Below, piece by piece: positions 1-7,553 of a DNA stretch of 64,000 nucleotides; within the stretch, counting starts at the first letter, position 1; each line of letters opens with the position of its first letter. The stretch is from assembly GCA_046598395.1 (NCBI GenBank), contig JBKJIQ010000027.1:1-64000 (forward strand). Reading direction: 5' to 3'. Source of the stretch: JAENVU01 sp046598395 (GTDB lineage Bacteria > Actinomycetota > Acidimicrobiia > IMCC26256 > JAENVU01). Below the pieces are notes generated by a model, which saw only the letters and a program-made list of their open reading frames with translations, was not told where the DNA came from and made no database searches. Position numbers and translations under genes: made by a program.

Positions 1-117
1 CGGCGCGGCTACGCGCGGCTCCTCGTGATTCCGCCGAACGGCACGTACGCGCGGACCATGCTCGAGGAGGAGTTGGCGGCGAAACGCGCCTCGCTCGGCC
101 TCTGGGGCTCGTGCTGA
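1..117 (+). CDS. C-terminal end of a thermonuclease-like (SNase) protein, partial
   Basis: The first 38 codons of the window form an open frame that enters from the left edge and stops with TGA at 115-117. The visible peptide has GYARLLVIPP, then NGTYARTM, an Ala/Glu-rich helix and the ending ASLGLWGSC. This is how staphylococcal-nuclease-fold proteins usually finish: a conserved final helix followed by GLW and a cysteine. The nuclease active-site residues would lie upstream, outside the window, so catalysis cannot be judged. The gene runs in the same direction as the VapBC pair behind it but is separated by 66 bases. Confidence 0.6.
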   Translation, partial: RRGYARLLVIPPNGTYARTMLEEELAAKRASLGLWGSC

Positions 118-169
118 ACCGGCGTTGCCTGCGCCGATCGGTTGGAGTCGGAGACCCTTGGATCTGTGC

Positions 170-175
170 TACGTT
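170..175 (+). promoter_or_regulatory. Candidate -10 box for the VapB-like antitoxin
   Basis: TACGTT ends eight bases before the ATG at 184. A transcript starting seven or so bases downstream would begin at or next to the start codon, so the mRNA would be leaderless. No convincing -35 was found at 16-18 bases. Confidence 0.4.
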
Positions 176-183
176 TGACGCAC

Positions 184-447
184 ATGAAGACCGTGCCGAT
201 GCGTGAACTGCAGCAACATGCGTCAGGAGTGGTGCGGCGCGTGCGCGAGGGCGAGAGTGTTGGCATCACCGATAGAGGCGCATTGGTTGCGGTGCTCGTG
301 CCTCCGACGGCGGTGGGCGGAGCAGGCGCGCTGGTGGCCGCCGGGCGAGTCCGCACGGCGACGGCAACCGTGGAGGCCCTTCCCGAGGGGCTTCGCGCGC
401 AGGAGCCGACTGAGTCGGTGCTTGATGCCCTGCGCGAAGACCACTGA
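184..447 (+). CDS. Type II antitoxin, Phd/YefM (VapB-like)
   Basis: The 87-residue protein begins MKTVPMRELQQHASGVVRRV, the typical Phd/YefM opening: a short beta strand, then a helix used for dimerisation and operator binding. EGESVGITDRGALVAVLVP follows the family pattern of a glycine turn and a hydrophobic strand. The C-terminal half is Ala/Val/Thr-rich and probably wraps the toxin. I chose the ATG at 184 over one at 142 because the family motif begins there and a -10-like hexamer sits just upstream. A PIN-domain toxin follows 11 bases later, so this is most likely the antitoxin and the autorepressor of the pair. Confidence 0.8.
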   Translation: MKTVPMRELQQHASGVVRRVREGESVGITDRGALVAVLVPPTAVGGAGALVAAGRVRTATATVEALPEGLRAQEPTESVLDALREDH

Positions 448-458
448 ACGAACCCACG

Positions 459-863
459 GTGCTGTACCTCGATACTTCGGCGTTCCTGAAGATGCTCGTC
501 GAGGAGGACCACTCAGCGGGCCTTCGGCGGTCGCTACGCGGAGTCACGCCGTGGTCGTCCACGCTTCTCGCGGTTGAAGCCCATCGAGCGGCGCTTCGCC
601 TTGGTATCGCCCCGAGCGAGGTCGACGTGCGCCTCATGGTGGTGACCTTCATCGTTCCGTCCGAGACGGCCTTTGTTTCCGCCCGATCGGTGGGAGTCGT
701 GGAACTCCGCGCGCTCGACGCGTTGCACCTTGCATCCGCGATGGAACTCGGTGATGACCTCGAAGCAGTCATCACCTACGACCGGCGTCTGGCTTCCGGG
801 TGTGCACACCACGAGATCGAGGTCAGTTCTCCGGGACTTGCATCGCGATGGTGGGAATCCTGA
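459..863 (+). CDS. PIN-domain toxin (VapC-like ribonuclease)
   Basis: This 134-residue protein starts at a GTG and opens MLYLDTSAFLKMLVEE, the first PIN motif. The four acidic residues expected to hold catalytic Mg2+ or Mn2+ are visible at D5, E40 (LLAVEAHR), D87 (LDALHLASA) and D108 (TYDRRL). VapC enzymes are endoribonucleases that cleave tRNA or rRNA when not bound by antitoxin. The gene lies 11 bases after the Phd/YefM-type antitoxin and on the same strand, so the two form one operon. All expected residues are present and the length is normal, so the toxin looks intact. Its RNA target cannot be read from the sequence. Confidence 0.85.
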   Translation: MLYLDTSAFLKMLVEEDHSAGLRRSLRGVTPWSSTLLAVEAHRAALRLGIAPSEVDVRLMVVTFIVPSETAFVSARSVGVVELRALDALHLASAMELGDDLEAVITYDRRLASGCAHHEIEVSSPGLASRWWES

Positions 864-882
864 GGTCAATCCGCCCCGCGTT

Positions 883-2259
883 TTAGTCGGCGAGGGAGGC
901 GACGATGTCGTCGGTGATGCTCGGAGGACATTCCGGATTGAGGTAGACCGCGCGCAGCACGGTCTCGCCGTGCCAGGTGGTGGGCATCACGAACGCTCGC
1001 TGATCGCGCAGCATCTGGTCGGACCACTCGTGGTATTGCTCCGAGGACCATCCCACTCGCCGCCACAACACCACGGTGAGTTCCGGTTCGAGGATCAGTT
1101 CGAGGTGCGGCGCGGCCGCAATCCGGCGGGCTGCATCGCGCGTGATTTCCAACGTGCGTTCGATTGCGTCGCGGTATGCGTCGGTGCCGTGGACCGCGAG
1201 TGAAAACCAGAACGGGAGCCCCCGCGCGCGGCGCGTGAGGTGGTACGCGTAGTCCGAAGGGTTGAACGCCTCGTTCGCTCGGATCGGGTCCAAGTACGGC
1301 GCAATCTGCGCATGGGCGTGGCGCGCCTTTTCGGGGTCTCGGTAGAGCAACGCCGCACAGTCGAACGGAGCGAACAACCACTTGTGTGGATCCACGACGA
1401 ACGAATCGACTGCTTCAATTCCTTGGTAGCGGTCACGAATGCTTGGCGCGGCGAGCCCCGCGAGGCCGTAGGCACCGTCGACGTGGACCCACAGACCGTG
1501 TTCGTGCGCGACCTCCACCACCCCGGCGAGGTCATCGATGGCTCCACTGTTGGTGGTCCCGACGGTGGCGACCACGGCGAAGAGTGACTGGGGATCCTCG
1601 TCAACGAGCGCGGTGCGCAGCGCGTCGCCCGTGAGGCGGTCATCGGGTCCGGTCGGGACCGTGAGGGGATCCACGTCCATGATGCGCAAGGTGTTGATGA
1701 GTGATGAGTGCGCTTGGTCGGCCAGCGCCACCCGCCATCGATCGGGCCGGGGCCGATTCAGCGCGATATCGGTTCGGGCCGCGACGAGAGCGGAGAGGTT
1801 CCCGGCCGATCCGCCCGAGACGAAGCAGCCGCCCGCGGCGGGCGGGAGCCCGGCGAGGTCGGAGAGCCATCGCAGTGCTTGGTTCTCCGCGTAGACCGCG
1901 CCTGCGGCCTCCAACCAGTCGGACGCGCAGATTGCCGATGCCGAGACCACGACGTCGAAGAACTGGCTGGCCTTGGTGGGAGCCACCGGCATGAACGAGA
2001 GAAACGCTGGGCTGTCGGCCGAGATGCACGCGGGTGCAAGCTCGTCGCGGAACCATGCCATGACGGTTTCGGGATCGTGGCCGGTGGCAGAAATGGTCTG
2101 GCCGACGGCCGCGGTCAGATCCGCCAAGGTCCGAGGCTGGTCGAGCGGAACCGGATCGAGCAATAACCGCTCCGTGGCGTAGTCAAAACACAGTCGGGCG
2201 ATTGCTTCGGTTCCCTCGTCATACTGATGCACGGAGGCAACGTACTTGGGCTTCGGCAT
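883..2259 (-). CDS. PLP-dependent amino-acid decarboxylase, group II
   Basis: This 458-residue protein belongs to the aromatic-L-amino-acid/glutamate decarboxylase family. HVDGAYG at 259-265 supplies the aspartate that pairs with the PLP pyridine nitrogen. DPHKW places the PLP-binding lysine at K293. SGGSAGNLSAL at 148-158 matches the phosphate-holding region. The N-terminal part (SPAFLSFMPVAP) also fits the family. Such enzymes turn an amino acid into its amine and CO2; the substrate cannot be told from sequence alone. The gene is convergent with the VapC gene and stands alone. The ATG at 2259 is preceded by a weak purine stretch, GAGAAA. Confidence 0.85.
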   Translation of the reverse strand: MPKPKYVASVHQYDEGTEAIARLCFDYATERLLLDPVPLDQPRTLADLTAAVGQTISATGHDPETVMAWFRDELAPACISADSPAFLSFMPVAPTKASQFFDVVVSASAICASDWLEAAGAVYAENQALRWLSDLAGLPPAAGGCFVSGGSAGNLSALVAARTDIALNRPRPDRWRVALADQAHSSLINTLRIMDVDPLTVPTGPDDRLTGDALRTALVDEDPQSLFAVVATVGTTNSGAIDDLAGVVEVAHEHGLWVHVDGAYGLAGLAAPSIRDRYQGIEAVDSFVVDPHKWLFAPFDCAALLYRDPEKARHAHAQIAPYLDPIRANEAFNPSDYAYHLTRRARGLPFWFSLAVHGTDAYRDAIERTLEITRDAARRIAAAPHLELILEPELTVVLWRRVGWSSEQYHEWSDQMLRDQRAFVMPTTWHGETVLRAVYLNPECPPSITDDIVASLAD

Positions 2260-2679
2260 TTTCTCGCACCACAGACGTGAACCGCGCCACCTGAGTGACG
2301 GCCGTTGGCGGCAGCGCGGGAGTTGCCCTTGACGCCGGGTGTTTCCGTCTGGTCGTCAAGCGGCTTGAGCAAGATTTTCTGGGGTCAACTGACGGTGTCG
2401 GGGTGGGTGATCGCTGTTGTCGAGGGCTTGGGATGGGTGCGCACGTCGTCTGCTCCCTACGTTGCCTTGCTCTCTACACACGACAGCGAGGAAGCGACGA
2501 CGTGCGCGTCAGCAAACTACGCAAAGCGATCTGCGGATTCGACCGCCGACCCGAGTTCGGCGGTCGTCGCGTGCGTATCGGTGCCGCAAGCACCGCTGGG
2601 ATTGTCAACTCGGTTTGCCCACCGTGCTCGTCTGATCAGAGACCGATTCGTGGTGTCCAGCGTCTGAACCGCGATCGGT
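2260..2679. other. 420-base stretch with no recognisable gene
   Basis: No open frame here looks like a protein family I know, and codon-position GC bias is weak in every frame. Part of it (roughly 2340-2620) reads as less GC-rich than its surroundings. It lies between a decarboxylase gene and a MazEF pair, so it may be a decayed remnant of transferred DNA, but no transposase, integrase or terminal repeat was seen. Confidence 0.4.
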
Positions 2680-2997
2680 TCAGCAAGCGATGACATGGGC
2701 CATCGCGGCGCAGACTTCGGGCCAGCGGTTGGCTGGCATGCTCCCGATGTGCTCGAGCAGGCGCTCAGACTCGATGAGCCCGATGTTGTCGAGATTGGCA
2801 ACGCAGTGCTTCGGTACGCCATTGATCGCGTCCAGTGTGACCTCGCAGGGGATATCGCGCACTGTGGTGGTGATCGGTGCGACCAATACCCGAGTGAGCT
2901 TCGGGGCGATCCATGACCGTGTGAGCACGAGCACCGGCCGGATCTTGTCGCCTTCGAGGTCGGCCCACCACAGCTGGCCATGACCGACCTCGGTCAC
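2680..2997 (-). CDS. MazF/PemK-type toxin endoribonuclease
   Basis: The 105-residue protein shows the MazF fold signature. GQLWWADLEGDKIRPVLVLT matches the opening strand with the conserved Arg-Pro. VLVAPITTTVRDIPCEVTL matches the central strand and Ser/Thr loop. VANLDNIGLIESERLLEHIG matches the final substrate-binding part. MazF toxins cut mRNA or stable RNA at short sequences. Its ATG overlaps the stop of the upstream antitoxin gene by four bases, so the two are translationally coupled. The protein is of normal length and appears intact. Confidence 0.85.
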   Translation of the reverse strand: MTEVGHGQLWWADLEGDKIRPVLVLTRSWIAPKLTRVLVAPITTTVRDIPCEVTLDAINGVPKHCVANLDNIGLIESERLLEHIGSMPANRWPEVCAAMAHVIAC

Positions 2998-3299
2998 GGC
3001 TTGGTCGGGCGCGTACGGTGCGCTCTGCGCTGTTGGGCGAGCTCCCGCACATGGGCCGGCACGTCACCGTCGTAGGGAAACGCGGAGCCATCATCACCAG
3101 GCAGGCCGGGCAGTGCGAGTTCAGGGTCCGTGGCATAGGGAAGGCGTTCGAGCGCGGCGAGCTCGCTCGCGATGATGGATTCTCGCAGCGCCGCCTCGAG
3201 GGCAACATCGAAGAGTTCAGAGTCGCGCAAGCGCAACGCTCGCCGTGCGCGATCCAGCCGTTCGCCATCTACGGTGGTAGAGATTCGCACACGGGTCAT
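2994..3299 (-). CDS. Antitoxin partner of the MazF toxin, ribbon-helix-helix type
   Basis: This 101-residue protein opens MTRVRISTTVDGERLDRARR, a short basic strand and helix as in ribbon-helix-helix antitoxins. It continues with a helix (ELFDVALEAALRESIIASEL) and an acidic, Pro-rich tail (PYATDPELALPGLPGDD) that would occupy the toxin active site. It ends in a four-base overlap with the toxin start. The toxin partner gives the main support; the family match is by fold pattern only. A TACTTT hexamer seven bases before the ATG suggests a leaderless message, and the antitoxin probably represses it. Confidence 0.75.
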   Translation of the reverse strand: MTRVRISTTVDGERLDRARRALRLRDSELFDVALEAALRESIIASELAALERLPYATDPELALPGLPGDDGSAFPYDGDVPAHVRELAQQRRAHRTRPTKP

Positions 3300-3306
3300 G
3301 CCACAA

Positions 3307-3312
3307 AAAGTA
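3307..3312 (-). promoter_or_regulatory. Candidate -10 box for the minus-strand mazEF pair
   Basis: Read on the minus strand this is TACTTT, followed by seven bases and then the ATG at 3299. The spacing fits a leaderless transcript. The divergent antitoxin promoter at 3352 lies only 40 bases away, so the two modules share one short control region. Confidence 0.4.
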
Positions 3313-3351
3313 GCACGCGAATCCCGCAGGGTCGGCCAGCATGCATGGTTG

Positions 3352-3357
3352 TATGCT
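3352..3357 (+). promoter_or_regulatory. Candidate -10 box for the plus-strand antitoxin
   Basis: TATGCT lies seven bases before the ATG at 3365. It is close to the TATAAT consensus and fits a transcript that begins at the start codon. Confidence 0.45.
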
Positions 3358-3364
3358 CAACTGC

Positions 3365-3559
3365 ATGCAGACGACAAGCGTGCGGATTGGAGTGGAGACC
3401 CACCGGGAGCTGAAGCGGCTTGCAGCAGAGTTGGGTCGGACTGTGGGCGACACCGTTGCGGTGGCGGTGCGTCACCTGCGCCAGGAACAGATCGGACGGG
3501 AACTGGCCGGACCGTTGACCCCGCAGGAAACGGAATGGCTCGATGCTGACCTCGGGTGA
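3365..3559 (+). CDS. Ribbon-helix-helix antitoxin
   Basis: The 64-residue protein MQTTSVRIGVETHRELKRLA... has the short strand (TSVRIGVET) followed by two helices (HRELKRLAAELGRTVGDTVAVAVRHLRQ) of ribbon-helix-helix DNA-binding proteins. The end, PLTPQETEWLDADLG, is the acidic tail that usually binds the toxin. Two upstream ATGs at 3341 and 3353 are in frame. I chose 3365 because the family fold starts there and the -10-like TATGCT sits seven bases before it. The gene overlaps the following MazF toxin gene by 17 bases. Confidence 0.75.
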   Translation: MQTTSVRIGVETHRELKRLAAELGRTVGDTVAVAVRHLRQEQIGRELAGPLTPQETEWLDADLG

Positions 3560-3887
3560 TGTGGTCGGTGCCGATCTCGGCATGCCGGTTGGCCACGAAG
3601 CGGGATTTGCCCATCCCGTAGTAGTGGTCTCCGCCCAACGGGTGCTTGACGGTGGCCCGTCGATCCTCCACGTGGTTCCGCTCACCTCCACGCTTCGGCG
3701 CTTTGGATCCGAGGTGTTGATCGGCGCCAACCGCGGATCGGGTCTCGAAGTTGACTCCTCTGCGCAGTGCCAACATCTGCGCTCGATCTCGACGGTACGG
3801 GTGACCAGTGCACGCGGGAACGTGGGGGTGATCGCATTGGCCCAGATACGCGAAACGATCGGCGTGCTCCTCGACATCGACCGTTGA
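3543..3887 (+). CDS. MazF/PemK-type toxin endoribonuclease (second copy)
   Basis: This 114-residue protein reads SGDVVGADLGMPVGHEAGFA and then HPVVVVSAQ, close to the usual MazF start. The second strand, HVVPLTSTLRRFGSEVLI, and the late segment SISTVRVTSARGNVGVIALAQI complete the family pattern. The commonly seen Arg-Pro of the first strand is His-Pro here, the one visible departure. It overlaps its antitoxin gene by 17 bases. It differs strongly from the MazF at 2680-2997, so the two pairs look like separate acquisitions, not a recent duplication. Confidence 0.8.
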   Translation: MLTSGDVVGADLGMPVGHEAGFAHPVVVVSAQRVLDGGPSILHVVPLTSTLRRFGSEVLIGANRGSGLEVDSSAQCQHLRSISTVRVTSARGNVGVIALAQIRETIGVLLDIDR

Positions 3888-3921
3888 CGTGAAGGTTTCG
3901 CCCGAGGCGAACTACCAGTAG

Positions 3922-5949
3922 TCAGCGAGTGAGATCGATGTCGGCCGCGTGGCTGGCGATGATCTCGAGGACGGCGGCGCCGTAACGGTCGAGCTTGGCC
4001 GGACCGATGCCCGCGATCTCCAGGAGATCGACGCTGGTTTCGGGCCGGGCCACCGCCACCGCGTGCAACACCTTGTTGTTGAACACCACGAACGCGGGTA
4101 CTGCAGCAGCACGCGCGGTGTCGCTCCGCCAGGCGACCAGGGCGTTGTACACCGGACGGTCGAGTGGTCCGAGATCCTGATCCGCCACCGCCTGCAATCG
4201 GGCACGCGCGGCGCGCGCGCCCCGGCGGTTCACGTCGACGTCGGGCGCGGGTTCCTCGGCTCCGCTGATCGAACGTTCGATCTCGGCGAGGTACGGACTC
4301 GGAGTTCGGCTGCTGAGCCGGCCGCCGCGGTGACGCTGCGCGGCCCACGACACGTGGAGCGAGCGTTGCGCGCGGCTCAAACCCACATAGAGCAGCCGCC
4401 GTTCCTCCGCCACCGCTGCGGAGTCTCCTTGGGAGTGTGAGATGGGGATGAGCCCGCGTTCGAGACCGGTGACGAAGACGGTGTCCCACTCCAGACCCTT
4501 GGCGCGATGGAAGGTGAGGAGATCTACCGCGTCGGTGGCGATGCCGCCGTCGTCCTGGCCGCGCAGTGACGTACGCAGAAACTCGAGGAACTCGGTGACG
4601 GTTCCGCGACCGGTCGCCACGGCCAGGTACTCCCGGCCCAACTGAGCGACAGCTTCGCGGTGCGAACGCGATTCCTCGGACGCGTCGGCCGCGTCGGCAA
4701 CGAGGTCGGTGAGATGTTCGGCGAAATCGCGCCCGGGCGCCTCGCTCGCCAGATGGTGCAGTGAGTCGAGCGCGTGCTTGACCTCCGGGCGATCGAGGAA
4801 CGCGGCATCGCCCCGTACGCGAAAAGGGATTCCGGACCGGCGCAATGCCTCCTCGAACGGCGCGGACTGCGCGTTGACGCGATACAGGACGGCCATGGAC
4901 GACCACGGTCGACTCGGCGTATGTGCGGTACGGAGTGCGGTCGCGACGCCTTTGGCCTCGGCGTCGCCGTCGGGGTATTTCGTCACGGTGGGAATGGGTC
5001 CACTCGCCCCCGCGGCGCGCACCTCGGCGCGCTCACTCGTGGGCAGGACCGCGCGCGCGGCGGCCACGATCTCGGGTGTGGAGCGGTAGTTGACGTCGAG
5101 ACGTACGGTGGTGGCGCCGGGGAAGTGATCGGCAATCTCGGTGAGGTATCCGGGGTCCGCTCCCGCGAACGCGTAGATGGCCTGATCGGGGTCGCCGACC
5201 ACACAGAGGTCGTCGCGTTCGCCGAGCCAGGCCCGCAGCAGCCGCAACTGCGCGCGGCTCACGTCTTGGAACTCGTCCACGAACAGGTGGCGGAATCGCC
5301 ACCGTTGCGTGGCGGCGAACTCCACATCCTGTTCGAGGGCGTGGGCGCTGAGTCGCACGAGATCGTCGAAGTCGATCAGGTGCTTCTTGCGTTTCTCGTC
5401 TTGGTACTTGCGGTAGATCTCGGCCACACGCGCGATGGGCATGGAAGGCGCACGCCCCGCACTCTCGGCCGCGGCGGCGTACGACGCCGGTCCGATCAGC
5501 CGAGCTTGGGCCCATTCGATCTCGCCCGCCACTTCGGTGATCGCCATCGTGAGTTTCGGTCCGCGGCCTCCGCCGACGAGCGGCGCCAGGACGCGGGCCT
5601 TGCGTTCGAGGAGCGCAGGCATGGAGGTAGAGCGGTGTTCGTGCAGCGCGCGCAGTTGCGCGAGCGCAATCGCATGGAACGTGCCGGCGGTGAGACCGTC
5701 ACGGACACCCAGGCGCCGCAGCCGGGCCCGCAGCTCCGCCGCGGCTTTGCGGGTGAACGTGAGCGCGAGGACATGGCTCGGTTCGATGACCTCTGTGGCG
5801 ATCTGCCAGGCGATGCGCCGGGTGAGGACTCGGGTCTTGCCCGAACCGGCGGGCGCGAGGATGGCGAGCGGGAGATGTTCCTCCACCACCGCTCGCCGTT
5901 GCGACGCGTCGAGATCAGCGAGCAAACGCGTTTCGGTTTCCGACGGCAT
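3922..5949 (-). CDS. uvrD2: UvrD2-like superfamily 1 DNA helicase with HRDC domain
   Basis: The 675-residue protein has all the superfamily 1A helicase motifs: Walker A APAGSGKTRVLTRRI near residue 33, ALTFTRKAAAELRARL, the DExQ box FVDEFQDVSRAQ, VRLDVNYRSTPEI, TFHRAKGLEWDTVFVTGLE and LLYVGLSRAQRSLHVSWA. The last 90 or so residues (YNALVAWR...EIAGIGPAKLDRYGAAVLEII) form an HRDC domain. That combination is the layout of actinobacterial UvrD2, a 3'-5' DNA helicase for repair. The ATG at 5949 has a -10-like TAAGTT six bases upstream and no ribosome binding site, so it may be leaderless. It is divergent from the PH-domain gene. Confidence 0.92.
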   Translation of the reverse strand: MPSETETRLLADLDASQRRAVVEEHLPLAILAPAGSGKTRVLTRRIAWQIATEVIEPSHVLALTFTRKAAAELRARLRRLGVRDGLTAGTFHAIALAQLRALHEHRSTSMPALLERKARVLAPLVGGGRGPKLTMAITEVAGEIEWAQARLIGPASYAAAAESAGRAPSMPIARVAEIYRKYQDEKRKKHLIDFDDLVRLSAHALEQDVEFAATQRWRFRHLFVDEFQDVSRAQLRLLRAWLGERDDLCVVGDPDQAIYAFAGADPGYLTEIADHFPGATTVRLDVNYRSTPEIVAAARAVLPTSERAEVRAAGASGPIPTVTKYPDGDAEAKGVATALRTAHTPSRPWSSMAVLYRVNAQSAPFEEALRRSGIPFRVRGDAAFLDRPEVKHALDSLHHLASEAPGRDFAEHLTDLVADAADASEESRSHREAVAQLGREYLAVATGRGTVTEFLEFLRTSLRGQDDGGIATDAVDLLTFHRAKGLEWDTVFVTGLERGLIPISHSQGDSAAVAEERRLLYVGLSRAQRSLHVSWAAQRHRGGRLSSRTPSPYLAEIERSISGAEEPAPDVDVNRRGARAARARLQAVADQDLGPLDRPVYNALVAWRSDTARAAAVPAFVVFNNKVLHAVAVARPETSVDLLEIAGIGPAKLDRYGAAVLEIIASHAADIDLTR

Positions 5950-5955
5950 TCGTGC

Positions 5956-5961
5956 AACTTA
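5956..5961 (-). promoter_or_regulatory. Candidate -10 box for uvrD2
   Basis: Minus-strand TAAGTT followed by six bases and the ATG of uvrD2 at 5949, consistent with a leaderless transcript. Confidence 0.4.
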
Positions 5962-6034
5962 CCGAAGGGGTAGGACACGGCCTGATGGCTCGTTCGCTCG
6001 GAGGAGTATCGACCAGGTTGGGGAGCGCGGCTCG

Positions 6035-6040
6035 TAGGCT
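6035..6040 (+). promoter_or_regulatory. Candidate -10 box for the PH-domain gene
   Basis: TAGGCT lies six bases before the ATG at 6047, the same spacing as at many other genes in the window. Confidence 0.4.
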
Positions 6041-6046
6041 CGCCGC

Positions 6047-6718
6047 ATGCCTGCGTACCCATCGAAACTCATCAACGAGGGCGAGACCGTCGTCCTGGAC
6101 CTCAAGCCCCACTGGTGGTTCTTCTGGAAGCACATCGCATCAGGCGCGGTGCTCCTGATCGTGGGAATTGCCTGGACCGTCGCGTTGAACAAGCCGCCGA
6201 AGTTCGGTAACTACGCACTGGCGGCAGCCATCGCGGTGTACGCGGTGTTCGTGATTATCAAGTACCTCACGTGGACGTACACCCACTTTGTGCTCACCGA
6301 CCGTCGGGTGATTTCCCGATCGGGTATCGTGTCGAAGCGAGGAACCGAGGTTCCCCTCGATCGAGTGAACAACATCGACTTCGCGCAGAAGATCTGGGAA
6401 CGAGTCATCGGCGCGGGTGACCTCGCGATCGAATCCGCGGGCAAGGACGGCCAGAGCCGCTTCCAAAATGTGCGTCATCCGGACATGGTCCAACAAGAGG
6501 TCTACCGCCAGATGGAAGTGAACAGCCGCCGCCAGGCCGGTTGGCAGGCCGATGCATTCGCGGGCCATCCCGGTTCGCAGGCCGCCCCCGTTCCGGCCGC
6601 GCCGGCCGCGCCTGATGTGGCCGATCAGATCACGAAGCTTGCGACCCTGCGGGATCAGGGCTCGATTACCGCGGAGGAGTTCGAGACGAAGAAGGCCGAA
6701 CTCCTCGACCGGATGTAG
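6047..6718 (+). CDS. Membrane protein with bacterial PH domain and C-terminal SHOCT domain
   Basis: This 223-residue protein has a short N-terminal strand (LINEGETVVLDLKPHWWFF), then two transmembrane helices near residues 25-48 and 58-78. A bacterial PH domain of the YdbS/bPH2 type follows, with YTHFVLTDRRVISRSGIVSKR and EVPLDRVNNIDFAQKIWERVIGAGDLAIESAG. A Pro/Ala linker leads to a 30-residue SHOCT module at the end (ITKLATLRDQGSITAEEFET). Such proteins are membrane-anchored and of unknown function; SHOCT modules are thought to mediate oligomerisation. The BtuF-like gene follows 9 bases later on the same strand. Confidence 0.85.
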   Translation: MPAYPSKLINEGETVVLDLKPHWWFFWKHIASGAVLLIVGIAWTVALNKPPKFGNYALAAAIAVYAVFVIIKYLTWTYTHFVLTDRRVISRSGIVSKRGTEVPLDRVNNIDFAQKIWERVIGAGDLAIESAGKDGQSRFQNVRHPDMVQQEVYRQMEVNSRRQAGWQADAFAGHPGSQAAPVPAAPAAPDVADQITKLATLRDQGSITAEEFETKKAELLDRM

Positions 6719-6727
6719 ATCGGTACG

Positions 6728-7426
6728 GTGACGTTGGTCCCGCTGCCACGAGTGGTGTCGCTGGTGCCGTCGGCGACCGAAACCTTGCTTGCGCTCGGGG
6801 TTGTACCGCTGGCCTGCACGCGGTTTTGCGAGCAGCCGGCGATAACCCCGGTGGGCGGAACCAAAGACCCGGACGTCGCTGCGATCATCGCGCTCGCACC
6901 GGATCTGGTGGTGGTCAACGACGAAGAAAATCGACGCGCCGATGCCGAGGCGTTGATCGCGGCCGGGATCGCGGTGCACTCGATGTCGCCGCGATCGGTG
7001 GACGACGTGGGTCCCGCGATTGCGGAACTCGCCCGACGAGCTGGCGTGGTAATGCCTGCCTTTGCACTCCCTGCGCCCATGACGCATCGGGGGACGGCGG
7101 TGGCGATGATTTGGCGCCGCCCGTGGATGACCCAGGCCGGCGATACCTACGGATCGTCGGTCCTGGCGCGGGCGGGATTCACGAACCCCTTCGCCGATGC
7201 CGCCGATCGTTACCCCGAGGTCACACTCGACGCACTCGCGGCCTCGGTCCCCGATGTGGTCCTGCTGCCGAGCGAGCCGTATCCGTTTGCGCTTCGACAT
7301 GTCCCCGAGGTCGCGCACGCGATCCCCAAGGCTCGCGTGGTCCTGGTCGACGGTCGCGATTTGTTCTGGTGGGGCACCCGGACACCGGCCGCGTTGCTGA
7401 GGTTGGCCGCAGTGATAGAGCCCTGA
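6728..7426 (+). CDS. BtuF-like helical-backbone metal/cobalamin-binding protein
   Basis: The 232-residue protein carries the periplasmic-binding pattern of BtuF and related iron-chelate receptors: PRVVSLVPSATETLLALGVV at the start, then GGTKDPDVAAIIALAPDLVV and PDVVLLPSEPYPFALRHV. These receptors normally deliver vitamin B12 or a metal chelate to an ABC permease. Oddly, there is no signal peptide or lipobox: the mature fold begins seven residues after the GTG start. No permease or ATPase gene is nearby. It may therefore act in the cytoplasm, or the start may be wrong, but no better upstream start is available. Confidence 0.75.
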   Translation: MTLVPLPRVVSLVPSATETLLALGVVPLACTRFCEQPAITPVGGTKDPDVAAIIALAPDLVVVNDEENRRADAEALIAAGIAVHSMSPRSVDDVGPAIAELARRAGVVMPAFALPAPMTHRGTAVAMIWRRPWMTQAGDTYGSSVLARAGFTNPFADAADRYPEVTLDALAASVPDVVLLPSEPYPFALRHVPEVAHAIPKARVVLVDGRDLFWWGTRTPAALLRLAAVIEP

Positions 7427-7553
7427 AGTCCTTCGTGTTTCGCGGTCCTGCGCTCGTCGAGGTCGATCGGATCGTTAGGTAACATCTGCGGCCTGGTGTG
7501 ACGGGGAGCTGTCGTGGGGCACCACGCATCCCCATGGCCGCGAAGGAGTATCG

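Noticed and set aside
3543..3887. MazF duplication event
   Set aside because: The two MazF proteins differ through most of their length, so they were treated as separate families within MazF.
4774..5973. A 399-residue plus-strand frame opposite uvrD2
   Set aside because: Shadow of the helicase gene, with no start context and no family match.
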